From an uncultured SAR86 cluster bacterium (GTDB lineage: Bacteria > Pseudomonadota > Gammaproteobacteria > Magnimaribacterales > AG-339-G14): a stretch of DNA of 64,000 nucleotides. A program made the translations under genes and the position numbers. Positions 24,205 to 35,246 of this stretch are shown in pieces. Each line of letters starts with the position of its first letter. Position 1 is the first letter of the stretch. The stretch spans positions 69,969 to 133,968 of the forward strand of contig CACMKG010000001.1 in NCBI GenBank assembly GCA_902614235.1, given 5' to 3'. Below the pieces are notes generated by a model. It worked only from the letters and a program-made list of their open reading frames with translations, was not told the DNA's origin and ran no database searches.

Positions 24205-26562
24205 ATGAAAATTTTAAAACAAAATTTAGCTTTTATTGCTATCTTAACTTTATATAACACCTCAACTTTCGCTCAAAGTGATGGGTTTTTCGAAGACGTA
24301 ATTGTGACTGCTGAGAAAAGAAACGAAAGTCTTCAAGACGTTTCTCAAGCTGTTACGGCCCTTACTTCATCTGAAATGGAAGTAAAAAAAATAGATTCTA
24401 TTGTCGATCTTAGTTCTATTGTACCTGGCGTAACAGTTGCAAAAAACGAAGGTTATAAAACTGTGATTTCTATAAGAGGAATAGGAAACGAAACTAACCA
24501 AAATGCCATAGCAGCTCCTTCGGTTGCTTATCATATTGATGGTATATTCGTTGCTTCGCCTTTTTCACTGCAAACAGATTTTATAGGTGTCGACAGAATA
24601 GAAGTTTTAAGAGGCCCCCAAGGAACTTTGTTCGGTCAAAACTCTACTGGTGGAGCAATCAATGTAATTACTAAAAAACCTTCTTTAGACGAGTCATATG
24701 CTTCAACTTCAGTGACAATTGGCGAGTACAATATGACAAAATTCACTAGTTTCGCTAGTGGCCCTATTTTTGATAATGTCGCTGCAAGCATAAGCGCTAC
24801 AAATATTAAAAGGGATGGTTTTTCAACCAATATTCACAATGGTCAAGATTTAGATGATGCAGACAGTTTTAGCGTTAGAAATGACTTTTTAGTTACGTTA
24901 GACGAATCTTCTACTTTGAGACTTTTTGGACAATATTCAAGTGTAAATAGAAACGGTTCAGCAATGAAAGGCATTGATGATACAACTCCTGGCATAAGAA
25001 ATCTTAAACAAGACTCTTTATCAAGCTTGGAATTATCTTCATCTTTATTTGCCGGAATTTACGAAACTGATTTGGGATATGCAAATTTGAAAGTTATGGC
25101 AAGCATCCAGCAAGATTTTATAAGTGTTGATAGAGATAATGACCGACACTTTTATAATGACGCTTCACCATCTTTACCTGGAGTACCAACATATACTAAA
25201 GCCGTTTTCAGACCTGAAAGTTCTGACGTAGATACAGAAACTTTTGAATTAAATCTTATTTCAAATGAGCCTTTATTAGATGGGAAATTAGATTGGACTA
25301 TTGGTGCATTTTATATGAATCATGAAATAGAAAATCATATTAGGGAGTATCTTGATGGCGCAGGTGTGGGTAATGCAAAAGACGGAGTATTAAAATTTGT
25401 TTGTGGAGAAGTTTTTGCAGATCCTAATAATTGTTTCACAATTGGAACAGACAATGCTTTTGTGCAAGGAGAATTCGGTTTTGTAACAGATGCCTTTCCC
25501 ACGAGGGAATCTAAATCAGTATATGGACAAACAACATATAGCTTTGATGATGATTTAAGGCTAATTTCAGGCTTTAGATATACAGAGGATAAATTTGAAT
25601 CGATAGACGTGACAAATTTCTTTGGACTGCAAGTATTTACAGCGGTGGGAGATATTGAAGAGGTTTCTGGAAGATTAACGTTCGAATATGATTTAAATTC
25701 AGATACCATGATCTATTTTTCACAAACAAGAGGTATCAAGCCTGGGGGAGCAAATTTAACTTATGGTTATACTAAGGCAGAGGATACTTTAACTCTTACT
25801 GATGGCACTCCAGGTTTTTTACAAAGACAATCTGTAGATCCTTTGGTGTTTCCAACCTTTGAATCGGAAACTTTGGATTCCACTGAAATTGGTTTAAAAG
25901 CTGACTTTTTTGATGGATTAGCAAGAGCGAACATAGCAATTTTTGATTACACTTATGAAAATCTTCAAGTACAAGGTACCGATCCAGATGTGTTTAGAGG
26001 AGGAGTTGTGAATCTTCCAGAATCAGAAGTCAACGGTATCGAGATTGAATTTACAGGTGCACTTTCAGATTCATGGACCATTGATGCAAATTTAGCATTC
26101 TTGGATTCAGAAATTACTAAGTCTTATATGTATTTAGATAATGTTAAAGCTCAACAACATGGTACTGGAAGTGAAATAGCTCGAGATAACTTGAAAGAAG
26201 ACGTTTTGGGTAACGATTTAGCAAAAACTCCTAAATTTTCTGGAGATTTAAGTTTGATTTACACTAAGGAACTTTCTTCGGGCGATGTCAGCACTACAGC
26301 CTTACAGTTAGTTAAAAGAGGAAAATTCTATCAGAGGATAGTTAATAACCCCGTTCAAGACGTGGTTGATGGCTATGAAGTAATTAATTTTTCATCTGGA
26401 GTAGATTTTTCTAGCGGGTATGGATTCGATATTATTGTAACAAACGTAGGAGACGAAGAAGGCATGAATTCAGCGATGACGGATGTTTTCGGTGTTGGAG
26501 CTACAGGTATTGAATATATACCGCCCAGACAGCTCATGGTTCGATTAAGTTACGATTTCTAG
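24205..26562 (+). CDS. TonB-dependent outer-membrane receptor
   Basis: The protein (785 aa) has a signal peptide (1-23, cleavage after TFA), a TonB box FFEDVIVTAEKR, a plug domain (about 45-160) with ISIRGIGNE and VEVLRGPQGTLFGQNSTGGA-type blocks (here RIEVLRGPQGTLFGQ), and a beta-barrel ending in the usual aromatic RLSYDF. Such receptors import iron chelates or other scarce solutes across the outer membrane using TonB energy. The ligand cannot be read; purine permease and salvage genes on both sides make a purine-related ligand one hypothesis. Confidence 0.97.
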   Translation: MKILKQNLAFIAILTLYNTSTFAQSDGFFEDVIVTAEKRNESLQDVSQAVTALTSSEMEVKKIDSIVDLSSIVPGVTVAKNEGYKTVISIRGIGNETNQNAIAAPSVAYHIDGIFVASPFSLQTDFIGVDRIEVLRGPQGTLFGQNSTGGAINVITKKPSLDESYASTSVTIGEYNMTKFTSFASGPIFDNVAASISATNIKRDGFSTNIHNGQDLDDADSFSVRNDFLVTLDESSTLRLFGQYSSVNRNGSAMKGIDDTTPGIRNLKQDSLSSLELSSSLFAGIYETDLGYANLKVMASIQQDFISVDRDNDRHFYNDASPSLPGVPTYTKAVFRPESSDVDTETFELNLISNEPLLDGKLDWTIGAFYMNHEIENHIREYLDGAGVGNAKDGVLKFVCGEVFADPNNCFTIGTDNAFVQGEFGFVTDAFPTRESKSVYGQTTYSFDDDLRLISGFRYTEDKFESIDVTNFFGLQVFTAVGDIEEVSGRLTFEYDLNSDTMIYFSQTRGIKPGGANLTYGYTKAEDTLTLTDGTPGFLQRQSVDPLVFPTFESETLDSTEIGLKADFFDGLARANIAIFDYTYENLQVQGTDPDVFRGGVVNLPESEVNGIEIEFTGALSDSWTIDANLAFLDSEITKSYMYLDNVKAQQHGTGSEIARDNLKEDVLGNDLAKTPKFSGDLSLIYTKELSSGDVSTTALQLVKRGKFYQRIVNNPVQDVVDGYEVINFSSGVDFSSGYGFDIIVTNVGDEEGMNSAMTDVFGVGATGIEYIPPRQLMVRLSYDF

Positions 26563-26623
26563 TTAAATACTTGGATATCATTCCTGCAAATAAATAGTCT
26601 TTTTCATAAACATTTTATAAATT

Positions 26624-27187
26624 ATGGAAAAGCTATTTATCAAAGCCAATGAATTGCTGGAAGATTCTTTCAATCTTGCATGGAAAATTTATAAAAGTGG
26701 ATACATACCCAATTATATTGTTGGAGTCTGGCGAGGAGGTGCTCCAGTAGGCATTGCTGTTCAAGAATTTTTAAATGTACTAGGTGTTAAATCAGATCAT
26801 ATTGCGATAAGAACATCTTACTACTCAGGAATTGATGAGCGAAAAAGTAAAGTTCAAGTCTACGGTTTGAATTACGTAATAAACAAAGTCAAGGCAGAGG
26901 ATAAACTTCTAGTTGTAGATGACGTACACGATACTGGCAATTCTATCAACCAAATTATCTTGGACCTTAGAGAGGCTTGCAAAGAAAATACCCCAGAAAT
27001 TAAAATTGCAACTCCTTACTTCAAACCTAATAAAAACCAAACAGATAGACAACCTGATTTTTTCATCCATGAAACGGATCAATGGCTTATTTTTCCTCAC
27101 GAACTTGAGGGATTATCTTTTGAAGATATAAAAGAAAACAAGCCCGAATTAAAAAATCTATTAGAGCAAATTAAATCTAAAATTTAG
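26624..27187 (+). CDS. Purine phosphoribosyltransferase (xanthine/hypoxanthine type)
   Basis: The protein (187 aa) has the type I PRPP-binding loop LLVVDDVHDTGNS (residues 97-109), preceded by GVWRGGAPVG in the first loop, and a C-terminal hood with WLIFPHELEG. Proteins of this branch convert xanthine, hypoxanthine or guanine plus PRPP to the nucleotide. With the NCS2 permease nearby, salvage of imported purines is the probable job. No signal peptide is present; cytosolic. Base specificity is not certain. Confidence 0.88.
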   Translation: MEKLFIKANELLEDSFNLAWKIYKSGYIPNYIVGVWRGGAPVGIAVQEFLNVLGVKSDHIAIRTSYYSGIDERKSKVQVYGLNYVINKVKAEDKLLVVDDVHDTGNSINQIILDLREACKENTPEIKIATPYFKPNKNQTDRQPDFFIHETDQWLIFPHELEGLSFEDIKENKPELKNLLEQIKSKI

Positions 27188-27205
27188 TTGTTTTTAATGA
27201 ATAAA

Positions 27206-27622
27206 TTAAGCAGTTACCCGAGGCTGGGAATTCCAACTATAAAGTAAAGCGTAAAACCAAAAACCATTTATCAAAGGTTCAACTACTGCATCAACGGCCG
27301 CTAAGCTCAAATCAACTCCAATTATCAAAAAGCTCCAAGAAGTAGCAATTAAAAAATGTCCAGTGGTATATACCACAGCAAGTAGGGCAGGTTTAAGCTT
27401 ATCGTGAGCGTATTTATGTAGCAAGAAGAACCAAAAGCCATTAATTATCGGCTCTATTATTGCGTCAGCTGATGCCAAGAAAAAACTTGTTTGAAATATA
27501 ATTGTCGCACAAGCCCATGCGATGACTACATGCCCAACTGTATAAACAATTGACAGGCCGAAGCTACTCAAAGAGTGAATTAAGGTATTCACTCTACTTA
27601 GTTGTATAACAAAACTCTTCAT
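27206..27622 (-). CDS. Membrane protein with tandem DUF2061 repeats
   Basis: The protein (138 aa) consists of two similar halves offset by 58 residues. The first (about 26-69) reads VYTVGHVVIAW ... ADAIIEPIINGFWFFLL and the second (about 84-127) VYTTGHFLIAT ... VDAVVEPLINGFWFYALL. Each half has two helices and the E-P-x-x-N motif of DUF2061, a small inner-membrane domain of unknown function. Single-domain DUF2061 proteins are the rule; this is an internal duplication or fusion. It converges with the phosphoribosyltransferase and has no obvious partner. Confidence 0.8.
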   Translation of the reverse strand: MKSFVIQLSRVNTLIHSLSSFGLSIVYTVGHVVIAWACATIIFQTSFFLASADAIIEPIINGFWFFLLHKYAHDKLKPALLAVVYTTGHFLIATSWSFLIIGVDLSLAAVDAVVEPLINGFWFYALLYSWNSQPRVTA

Positions 27623-27718
27623 TAGAAATATTTAAACATTTTGTAAAAAAGATACAAGATCAAAAAGGGTGCATTTTAAATAATTATTAAATTATTATTT
27701 AAAATTATTAAATAAACT

Positions 27719-28609
27719 TTAAATCTTAGAGAGCCTTTTTTTAAAAACTGAAATCAACTCTTCTACTTTCTTTAACCCTGTATAAGTTGGCCTTATAATG
27801 ACTGCCAATTCTCTATGAGGACCTGGTTCATCCAGTTTAGTTTTTACTAAATCAGGAATTGTATCTACAACTTGGTTAATGGCTAATTTGGGTACCAATG
27901 TTTTTCCCATTTTTCCCGCAACCAATTGAATTAATGTGCTCATGGAGGAAGACTCCATGGCAAATCTTTTTTTTGGAGATATTTTGCAAGCTGAGAGAAT
28001 ATGTTTTTTTAAACAATGTCCATCTTCAAGGAGAAGCAAATTTGTTGTATCAATATTTTTAGCTTTTATCTTTTTCCCATAATGAGGAAGATCATCTTTA
28101 TGAGAAATTAAATATAGATTTTCTTCCCAAAACTCTAAGGCTAACAAACCTTTCACATCAAATGGCAATGCCAAGATGGCCATATCAATTTCACCTTCCT
28201 TAACTTTATTCACTAACTGATTTGACTGAGCTTCTATAATTTTTAAATTTAAATTAGGAAATTTTTTATTTAACTCTGGTAGCACCAAGGGAAGAAAATA
28301 AGGACCCACAGTAGGAATAATTCCTAGCGAAATAGAAGAGTTTGCAATTGAGTTATTTTCGCCAAGATTATAAATATCTTGCATTTGAATTTTAACTTCT
28401 CTTGCTTTTTTTAAAATTTTTTCTCCAGATTTTGTAACTATTACTTTTTTGTTATCTCTCTCAAAAATTTGAGTCCCTAGTTGTAGTTCCATCTCGTTTA
28501 TTGCATTACTTAAAGTAGAAGGTGAAACAAAACATTCGTCTGCTGCCTTTTTAAAATGAAGATTTTTTTGAACGCTTAATGCGTAATTTATTTGTTTGAG
28601 AGTAATCAT
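27719..28609 (-). CDS. oxyR: Hydrogen-peroxide sensing LysR regulator OxyR
   Basis: The protein (296 aa from the ATG chosen) has a LysR winged helix (residues ~4-62, FVSPSTLSNAINEMELQLG) and a sensor domain with LLLLEDGHCLKKHILSAC. With this start the two cysteines are C199 and C208, the same numbers as the redox switch of E. coli OxyR, which is why I reject an upstream ATG at 28642. It is divergent from katG with ~100 bp between starts, the classical arrangement in which oxidised OxyR activates katG. No clear OxyR box or ribosome site can be picked by eye in this AT-rich gap. Confidence 0.93.
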   Translation of the reverse strand: MITLKQINYALSVQKNLHFKKAADECFVSPSTLSNAINEMELQLGTQIFERDNKKVIVTKSGEKILKKAREVKIQMQDIYNLGENNSIANSSISLGIIPTVGPYFLPLVLPELNKKFPNLNLKIIEAQSNQLVNKVKEGEIDMAILALPFDVKGLLALEFWEENLYLISHKDDLPHYGKKIKAKNIDTTNLLLLEDGHCLKKHILSACKISPKKRFAMESSSMSTLIQLVAGKMGKTLVPKLAINQVVDTIPDLVKTKLDEPGPHRELAVIIRPTYTGLKKVEELISVFKKRLSKI

Positions 28610-28711
28610 TTGATGTTCATTATAATCGAATATAAAATTCATTTTAAGTATATTTAGTAAATATTAAAAGAATGTTAAATTTTTACTTAAATAAACATTT
28701 TGGAGTTATAA

Positions 28712-30853
<2,142 letters not shown>

Positions 30854-30894
30854 AATTATCTATTAAATAGATAAGTAGAAGGGAGATTTAAGAG

Positions 30895-32793
30895 ATGCAC
30901 GATCTTGTCATTAGAAATGGTCTTATCGTTGATGGTTCGGGAAAGAAACCATACTTCGGTGATATAGCAATTGATAACGAAAACATATCATTAGTCTCCA
31001 GTTCTATAACAGAAAAAGGGAAAGAGGAGATTGATGCTGAAGGGAAGCTAGTTACACCCGGATGGGTTGATATTCATACTCACTATGACGGACAAGTATG
31101 TTGGGATCCTTATTTGACCCCATCGAGTTGGCATGGAGTTACAACTGCTGTCATGGGAAATTGTGGAGTAGGCTTTGCCCCAGTTAGACCAGGTGAGGAA
31201 AATTTTTTAATACAGTTAATGGAAGGAGTTGAGGATATTCCAGGATCAGCCTTGCATGAAGGAATAGAATGGGGGTGGGAAACTTTCCCAGAATTTTTAG
31301 ACGCGATAGATAAAAAAGAATTCGTCATGGATCTCGGCTTTATGATCGGACATGGTCCTTTAAGAAGTTATGTTATGGGACACGATAGATGTCAGAATCA
31401 AGTCGATGCTTCTGATTTAGAAATTAATAAGATGTCTGAACTTGTAACGGAGGCTATCAATGCCGGGGCTTTAGGATTTAGCACTTCAAGAACTATTTTA
31501 CACAGGGACATTTACGGAAAATATGTTCCCGGAACTGAAGCTAGTTCTGAAGAGATGAGAGCTCTTGCGTTTGGTGTTGATAAGGCTGGCGAAGGAACTT
31601 TAGAAATAACATCTGATTGGTTAGATGAAGAGATTGAGATGTCTTGGATGAAAGAATATGTGAAAAAAAGTAATTGTGGATTGACTTTTTTACAGACGAA
31701 TGGAGATGCAGTTAAAACCATTTTATTTTCAGAAGAGCATTACTTGAAGGGCAAAAATATTCGACCTCAATTTCCGGGAAGAAATGTAGGTTTAATGTTT
31801 GGCTTTGAAAGTTCACTTAATCCTTTTATGCAATATCCAGCTTATAGAGAAATAGCCCATCTACCTCATGAGCAAAAATATGAAATCATGAAAGATCCTG
31901 ATTTCAAAAATAGATTGTTGAGTCAAAAACCTGATCTCAAATCAGAAATAGATAAAAGACTTGCTGAACCCGATAATACTAAAACTAGAGAAGAGATTGA
32001 AAAAGATGCAGAACTTTTATCAAGTTTAACTACAAATTATAAGACTCAATTCATTTTAGGGACTCCTCCAAATTACGAACCTAAACAAGAAGATAGTATT
32101 GCTGCAATTTCTTCAAACAAAGGCATTTCTGAACTAGAAGTAATGTTTGATGAAATGATGAAGAATAATGGCACAAATTTAATCTACGCTGCTTTTACTC
32201 CATATGATGATTACAAACTTAATTTTGTAGAACGAGCTTATGGATTGAAATCTTCTGTTGCTGGGGGAAGTGACGGGGGAGCGCACTGTGGATTAATATG
32301 TGACGCAAGCATGCCAACGACTAACTTATCTCATTGGGCTAGAGATCGCGAAGCTGGAAAAAAGGTTCCTCTTGAAAAGTTAGTTAGGAAACAAACAAAA
32401 GATACAGCTGAAACTTTTGGATTATTTGATCGCGGCGAGATCAAATCAGGAATGTTGGCCGACATTAATGTTATAGATTTTAAAAAATTAAATGTTAGTC
32501 ACCCAAAAATGATTCATGATTTGCCTCTTGGAGGAAAGCGTTTGGTTCAGGATGCTTCAGGATATGTTGCCACAATAAAGAGAGGTCAAATAGTGAGTGA
32601 AAATGGAAGAGCAACGGGTTCTCTTCCTGGTAATTTAATTAGAGGAAAGCAGACGTGTAAGGTCAAATCTGAAATCTCTAAAATTTCTCTGTTTGACAGA
32701 ACAGTAAGGTTAATTTTGATAAAATTAGCTCAGATGTATTGGAAATTTAACAAGAAAACAGTTAAATCAACTATTGTTTCCTCGTCTAGTTAG
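30895..32793 (+). CDS. N-acyl-D-amino-acid deacylase / amidohydrolase-3 family
   Basis: The protein (632 aa) is a metal-dependent amidohydrolase. The first metal motif DIHTHYDGQVCWDP (about 59-72) and GNCGVGFAP follow the family pattern, and GGSDGGAHCGL holds the late aspartate. Members cleave the N-acyl group from D-amino acids; many marine bacteria have close homologues with other unproven substrates. Length exceeds D-aminoacylase (about 480-500 aa), mainly from an insert around 330-400 and a basic C-terminal tail. It lies 41 bp after katG and 12 bp before coaE. Confidence 0.87.
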   Translation: MHDLVIRNGLIVDGSGKKPYFGDIAIDNENISLVSSSITEKGKEEIDAEGKLVTPGWVDIHTHYDGQVCWDPYLTPSSWHGVTTAVMGNCGVGFAPVRPGEENFLIQLMEGVEDIPGSALHEGIEWGWETFPEFLDAIDKKEFVMDLGFMIGHGPLRSYVMGHDRCQNQVDASDLEINKMSELVTEAINAGALGFSTSRTILHRDIYGKYVPGTEASSEEMRALAFGVDKAGEGTLEITSDWLDEEIEMSWMKEYVKKSNCGLTFLQTNGDAVKTILFSEEHYLKGKNIRPQFPGRNVGLMFGFESSLNPFMQYPAYREIAHLPHEQKYEIMKDPDFKNRLLSQKPDLKSEIDKRLAEPDNTKTREEIEKDAELLSSLTTNYKTQFILGTPPNYEPKQEDSIAAISSNKGISELEVMFDEMMKNNGTNLIYAAFTPYDDYKLNFVERAYGLKSSVAGGSDGGAHCGLICDASMPTTNLSHWARDREAGKKVPLEKLVRKQTKDTAETFGLFDRGEIKSGMLADINVIDFKKLNVSHPKMIHDLPLGGKRLVQDASGYVATIKRGQIVSENGRATGSLPGNLIRGKQTCKVKSEISKISLFDRTVRLILIKLAQMYWKFNKKTVKSTIVSSSS

Positions 32794-32805
32794 TACTTAA
32801 CTAAA

Positions 32806-33405
32806 ATGTTTGTTTTGGGTATAACGGGTGGCATAGGCTCAGGCAAAACTGCTGTCACAGATATTTTTTCTGAATTTAATATAGACGTTATAGATGCTGA
32901 TATTGCTTCAAGGAAAGCGGTAGAAAAGGGATCTTCCTGCCTCGAAGAAATAGAAGATCATTTTGGAAGAGAAATGATTTTAGAGGACGGTAACCTGAAT
33001 AGGCAAAAACTTAGAGAAGTCATATTTGATAAAGAAGAAGAAAAAGATTGGCTGGAGAAATTATTACATCCTCAAATTTTAAAAATAATTAATAGCGAGC
33101 TAGCTGAATCAAGAACAATTTATACAATTCTTGTTTCTCCTCTGTTATTTGAAACTGGACAAAGTAAATTATGTTCCAGAACTTTATTAGTCGATGTCGA
33201 AGAAAAATTACAAATTTCTAGAGCTTCTAAAAGAGACAATGTTTCAGAGGAACAAATCAAGAATATTATCGAAGCTCAAATGTCTAGATCAGATAAAATA
33301 AGTCATGCAGACGATATAGTGACAAATAATGGTTCTCTAGAAGATCTAAAAAAAGAAATAATTTCTTTGCATCATAATTATTTAAAATTGAGTAATGAAA
33401 AGTGA
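32806..33405 (+). CDS. coaE: Dephospho-CoA kinase
   Basis: The protein (199 aa) starts at the P-loop, GITGGIGSGKT (residues 5-15), and has DADIASR and SPLLFE blocks of CoaE. It phosphorylates the ribose of dephospho-CoA, the last step of coenzyme A synthesis. Its TGA stop overlaps the GTG start of yacG as GTGA, so the two are coupled. The coaE-yacG pair facing the lpxC-secA group preserves the E. coli neighbourhood, with zapD missing between them. Confidence 0.96.
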   Translation: MFVLGITGGIGSGKTAVTDIFSEFNIDVIDADIASRKAVEKGSSCLEEIEDHFGREMILEDGNLNRQKLREVIFDKEEEKDWLEKLLHPQILKIINSELAESRTIYTILVSPLLFETGQSKLCSRTLLVDVEEKLQISRASKRDNVSEEQIKNIIEAQMSRSDKISHADDIVTNNGSLEDLKKEIISLHHNYLKLSNEK

Positions 33406-33557
33406 AATGTCAGCACTGTAAAAAAAAATTTCAAGTTAAAGATAAAAAATATTTACCCTTTTGTTCTTCAAGGTGCAAATCTTTAGATTTATCGAATTGG
33501 CTATCTGAAGTTAATAAGATTTCTAGTTCAGCAATTCCGGAACAAGATAAATTTTAA
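33402..33557 (+). CDS. yacG: DNA gyrase inhibitor YacG, 51 aa
   Basis: The short frame begins at a GTG overlapping the coaE stop (GTGA). It encodes KCQHCKK then FCSSRCKSLDLSNWL: four cysteines at residues 3, 6, 21 and 25 in the CxxC...CxxxC zinc finger of YacG, followed by the conserved DL..W segment. YacG binds GyrB and inhibits gyrase in E. coli. The last 4 bp overlap the stop end of the converging TenI-like gene. Length and position next to coaE both fit the family. Confidence 0.93.
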   Translation: MKCQHCKKKFQVKDKKYLPFCSSRCKSLDLSNWLSEVNKISSSAIPEQDKF

Positions 33558-34087
33558 AAAAAGCAACTAATCCCTGAAATTCCTGTTCCACCATGATTGA
33601 TAGACTCACTCAAGTCTTCTATTTTGACTCCGCCCAAAGCATAACTAATTCCATTAAAATTTTTAGCAAGTTCTCCAAATTTTTCCCAGCCAATTTCTTT
33701 ATTGCCTTGTTTATCTTTAAGAACAGGTGAAATCAATATGTAATCACATTTCAATTGATTAGCTTTTTCTACTTCATTCTGATTGTGACATGAGGCACCC
33801 AATAAAAAATTACATTCACGCTTTTCCTTATAATTCATAAGATCAATTGAAGTTAAATGAATGTTTTTTTTGCTGCTAATATCATTTCTAGAATTATAGA
33901 TAACAATTGAATTACTTTTCTTAGATGAGTTCTCTATTTTTTCTAATAAGTCTTGAGTATAAAAAGCTTCGTCTAATCTAATAATTAAAGCTTTTTTTAC
34001 ACCTTCAAAAAAATTTTCAACCTTTTTAAGAAAATCTTCTTTTGGATGAAGAGGGGTTATACCAATGTGCTTAACTTCTGTAATCAC
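33554..34087 (-). CDS. TenI/ThiE-like domain protein in the mutT position
   Basis: The protein (177 aa) matches the C-terminal thiamine-phosphate-synthase-like domain of gammaproteobacterial MutT fusions: GASCHNQNEVEKANQLKCDY, then ISPVLKD, GWEKFGELA and YALGGV. The Nudix (MutT) half is absent; there is no GX5EX7REUXEEXGU box in it or next to it. It overlaps argJ by 17 bp and sits exactly where mutT follows secA in relatives. It may be an independent TenI-type thiazole tautomerase-like enzyme or a remnant whose partner was lost. Function is uncertain. Confidence 0.82.
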   Translation of the reverse strand: MITEVKHIGITPLHPKEDFLKKVENFFEGVKKALIIRLDEAFYTQDLLEKIENSSKKSNSIVIYNSRNDISSKKNIHLTSIDLMNYKEKRECNFLLGASCHNQNEVEKANQLKCDYILISPVLKDKQGNKEIGWEKFGELAKNFNGISYALGGVKIEDLSESINHGGTGISGISCFF

Positions 34088-35246
34088 TATTTATTGATAT
34101 ATATTCTTTTGAAAGATCAGAGCCTATAACAGTAAATGAATTTTTAGACTTTCCGATTGATAATTCCAAATTAATTTTTCTTTTTTTGAATTCTTTTTGC
34201 CCAAAATTCTCCTTATAATTTTTGGATAAATTTCCATTTTTTAGTACAAAATGTTTTCCAATTTTTAGGGACAAATTTTCGATCTCAAATTCATCAACCT
34301 CTGCATTTCCTGCAGCTGCAATTATTCTTCCCCAATTAGGATCCTCGCCGTAAGCTGCAGTTTTAACCAAAGGCGAGTTAGCTATCTTCATCGCAACTTT
34401 TTTACAATTAGCCTCAGAAGATAATCCCGTAACTTTTATGTTGAGTAATTTTGTTGATCCTTCGCCATCTAATACTAGCTTTTCAGACAATTTGCTAAAA
34501 ATTGAAAAAATATCTTTTTCTATTTTTTTAGAATAGTTTTTAAAATTAACTTTGCTCGAGCCAGTTGCAACAAGAATACTAGAATCACTAGGCGATTGAT
34601 CGCCATCAATAGAAATAGCGTTGAAGGTTTTATCACAAATTCTTTTATGTAATTTTCTCAAAGTAAGCTCTGGAATCTTCAAATCTGTAAAAACATAGCT
34701 TAGCGTAGTAGCCATATTTGGTTCTATCATTCCAACACCTTTTGCGATACCGATTATGTGATACTTTTTGGAACCCGCTTTAAAAGGAAGTTTAATAATT
34801 TTACTCTTCGTATCTGTGGTCATAATGGCTTTTGCAAAATCATCCCATGAATTTTTACTCAAGTTTTTAAAACATTTGTTAAAAGCCGAAGAAAGTTCTT
34901 TCATATCCAAAAGTTGTCCTACGACACCTGTTGAGAAAGGTAATATTTGAGCAGTTGAAATATTAGTTAAATTAGATATTTCTTTAATAAGTTTTTTTGC
35001 ATCAGAAACTCCCTTTTTTCCAGTTGCTGCATTCGCATTACCTGCATTTATTGCAAGCATCTTTTTGCCTTTCATTTTCGCTTCAAATTGATCTAGGCAT
35101 ATTTGAACAGGAGCAGATTTGAATTTATTTGAAGTGAATAAACCTGAAATCTTTGCATCAGAATTCAATTCAACTAATGTTGTATCTAAGCGATGCCCAT
35201 AAGTTGTTTTTGTTGAAGCACAACCTATTTTTATTTGCTCTATCAT
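34071..35246 (-). CDS. argJ: Glutamate N-acetyltransferase / amino-acid acetyltransferase
   Basis: The protein (391 aa) has the self-cleavage site MATTLS with predicted cut between A179 and T180, which yields the alpha and beta chains and exposes the nucleophilic threonine. MIEPN before it and NAGNANAATG at residues 67-76 are ArgJ hallmarks. It moves the acetyl group from N-acetylornithine to glutamate in arginine synthesis. It overlaps secA by 4 bp and the TenI-like gene by 17 bp, so it is part of the long minus-strand run. Confidence 0.96.
   Translation of the reverse strand: MIEQIKIGCASTKTTYGHRLDTTLVELNSDAKISGLFTSNKFKSAPVQICLDQFEAKMKGKKMLAINAGNANAATGKKGVSDAKKLIKEISNLTNISTAQILPFSTGVVGQLLDMKELSSAFNKCFKNLSKNSWDDFAKAIMTTDTKSKIIKLPFKAGSKKYHIIGIAKGVGMIEPNMATTLSYVFTDLKIPELTLRKLHKRICDKTFNAISIDGDQSPSDSSILVATGSSKVNFKNYSKKIEKDIFSIFSKLSEKLVLDGEGSTKLLNIKVTGLSSEANCKKVAMKIANSPLVKTAAYGEDPNWGRIIAAAGNAEVDEFEIENLSLKIGKHFVLKNGNLSKNYKENFGQKEFKKRKINLELSIGKSKNSFTVIGSDLSKEYISINSDYRS

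Noticed and set aside
24104-27677. GGTGCATTTT occurring before the TonB gene and before the DUF2061 gene
   Set aside because: Two copies of a 10-mer in opposite orientation to their genes with no symmetry; chance is enough in AT-rich DNA.
28610-28642. Upstream ATG for oxyR
   Set aside because: It adds 11 non-homologous residues and shifts the redox cysteines from 199/208.
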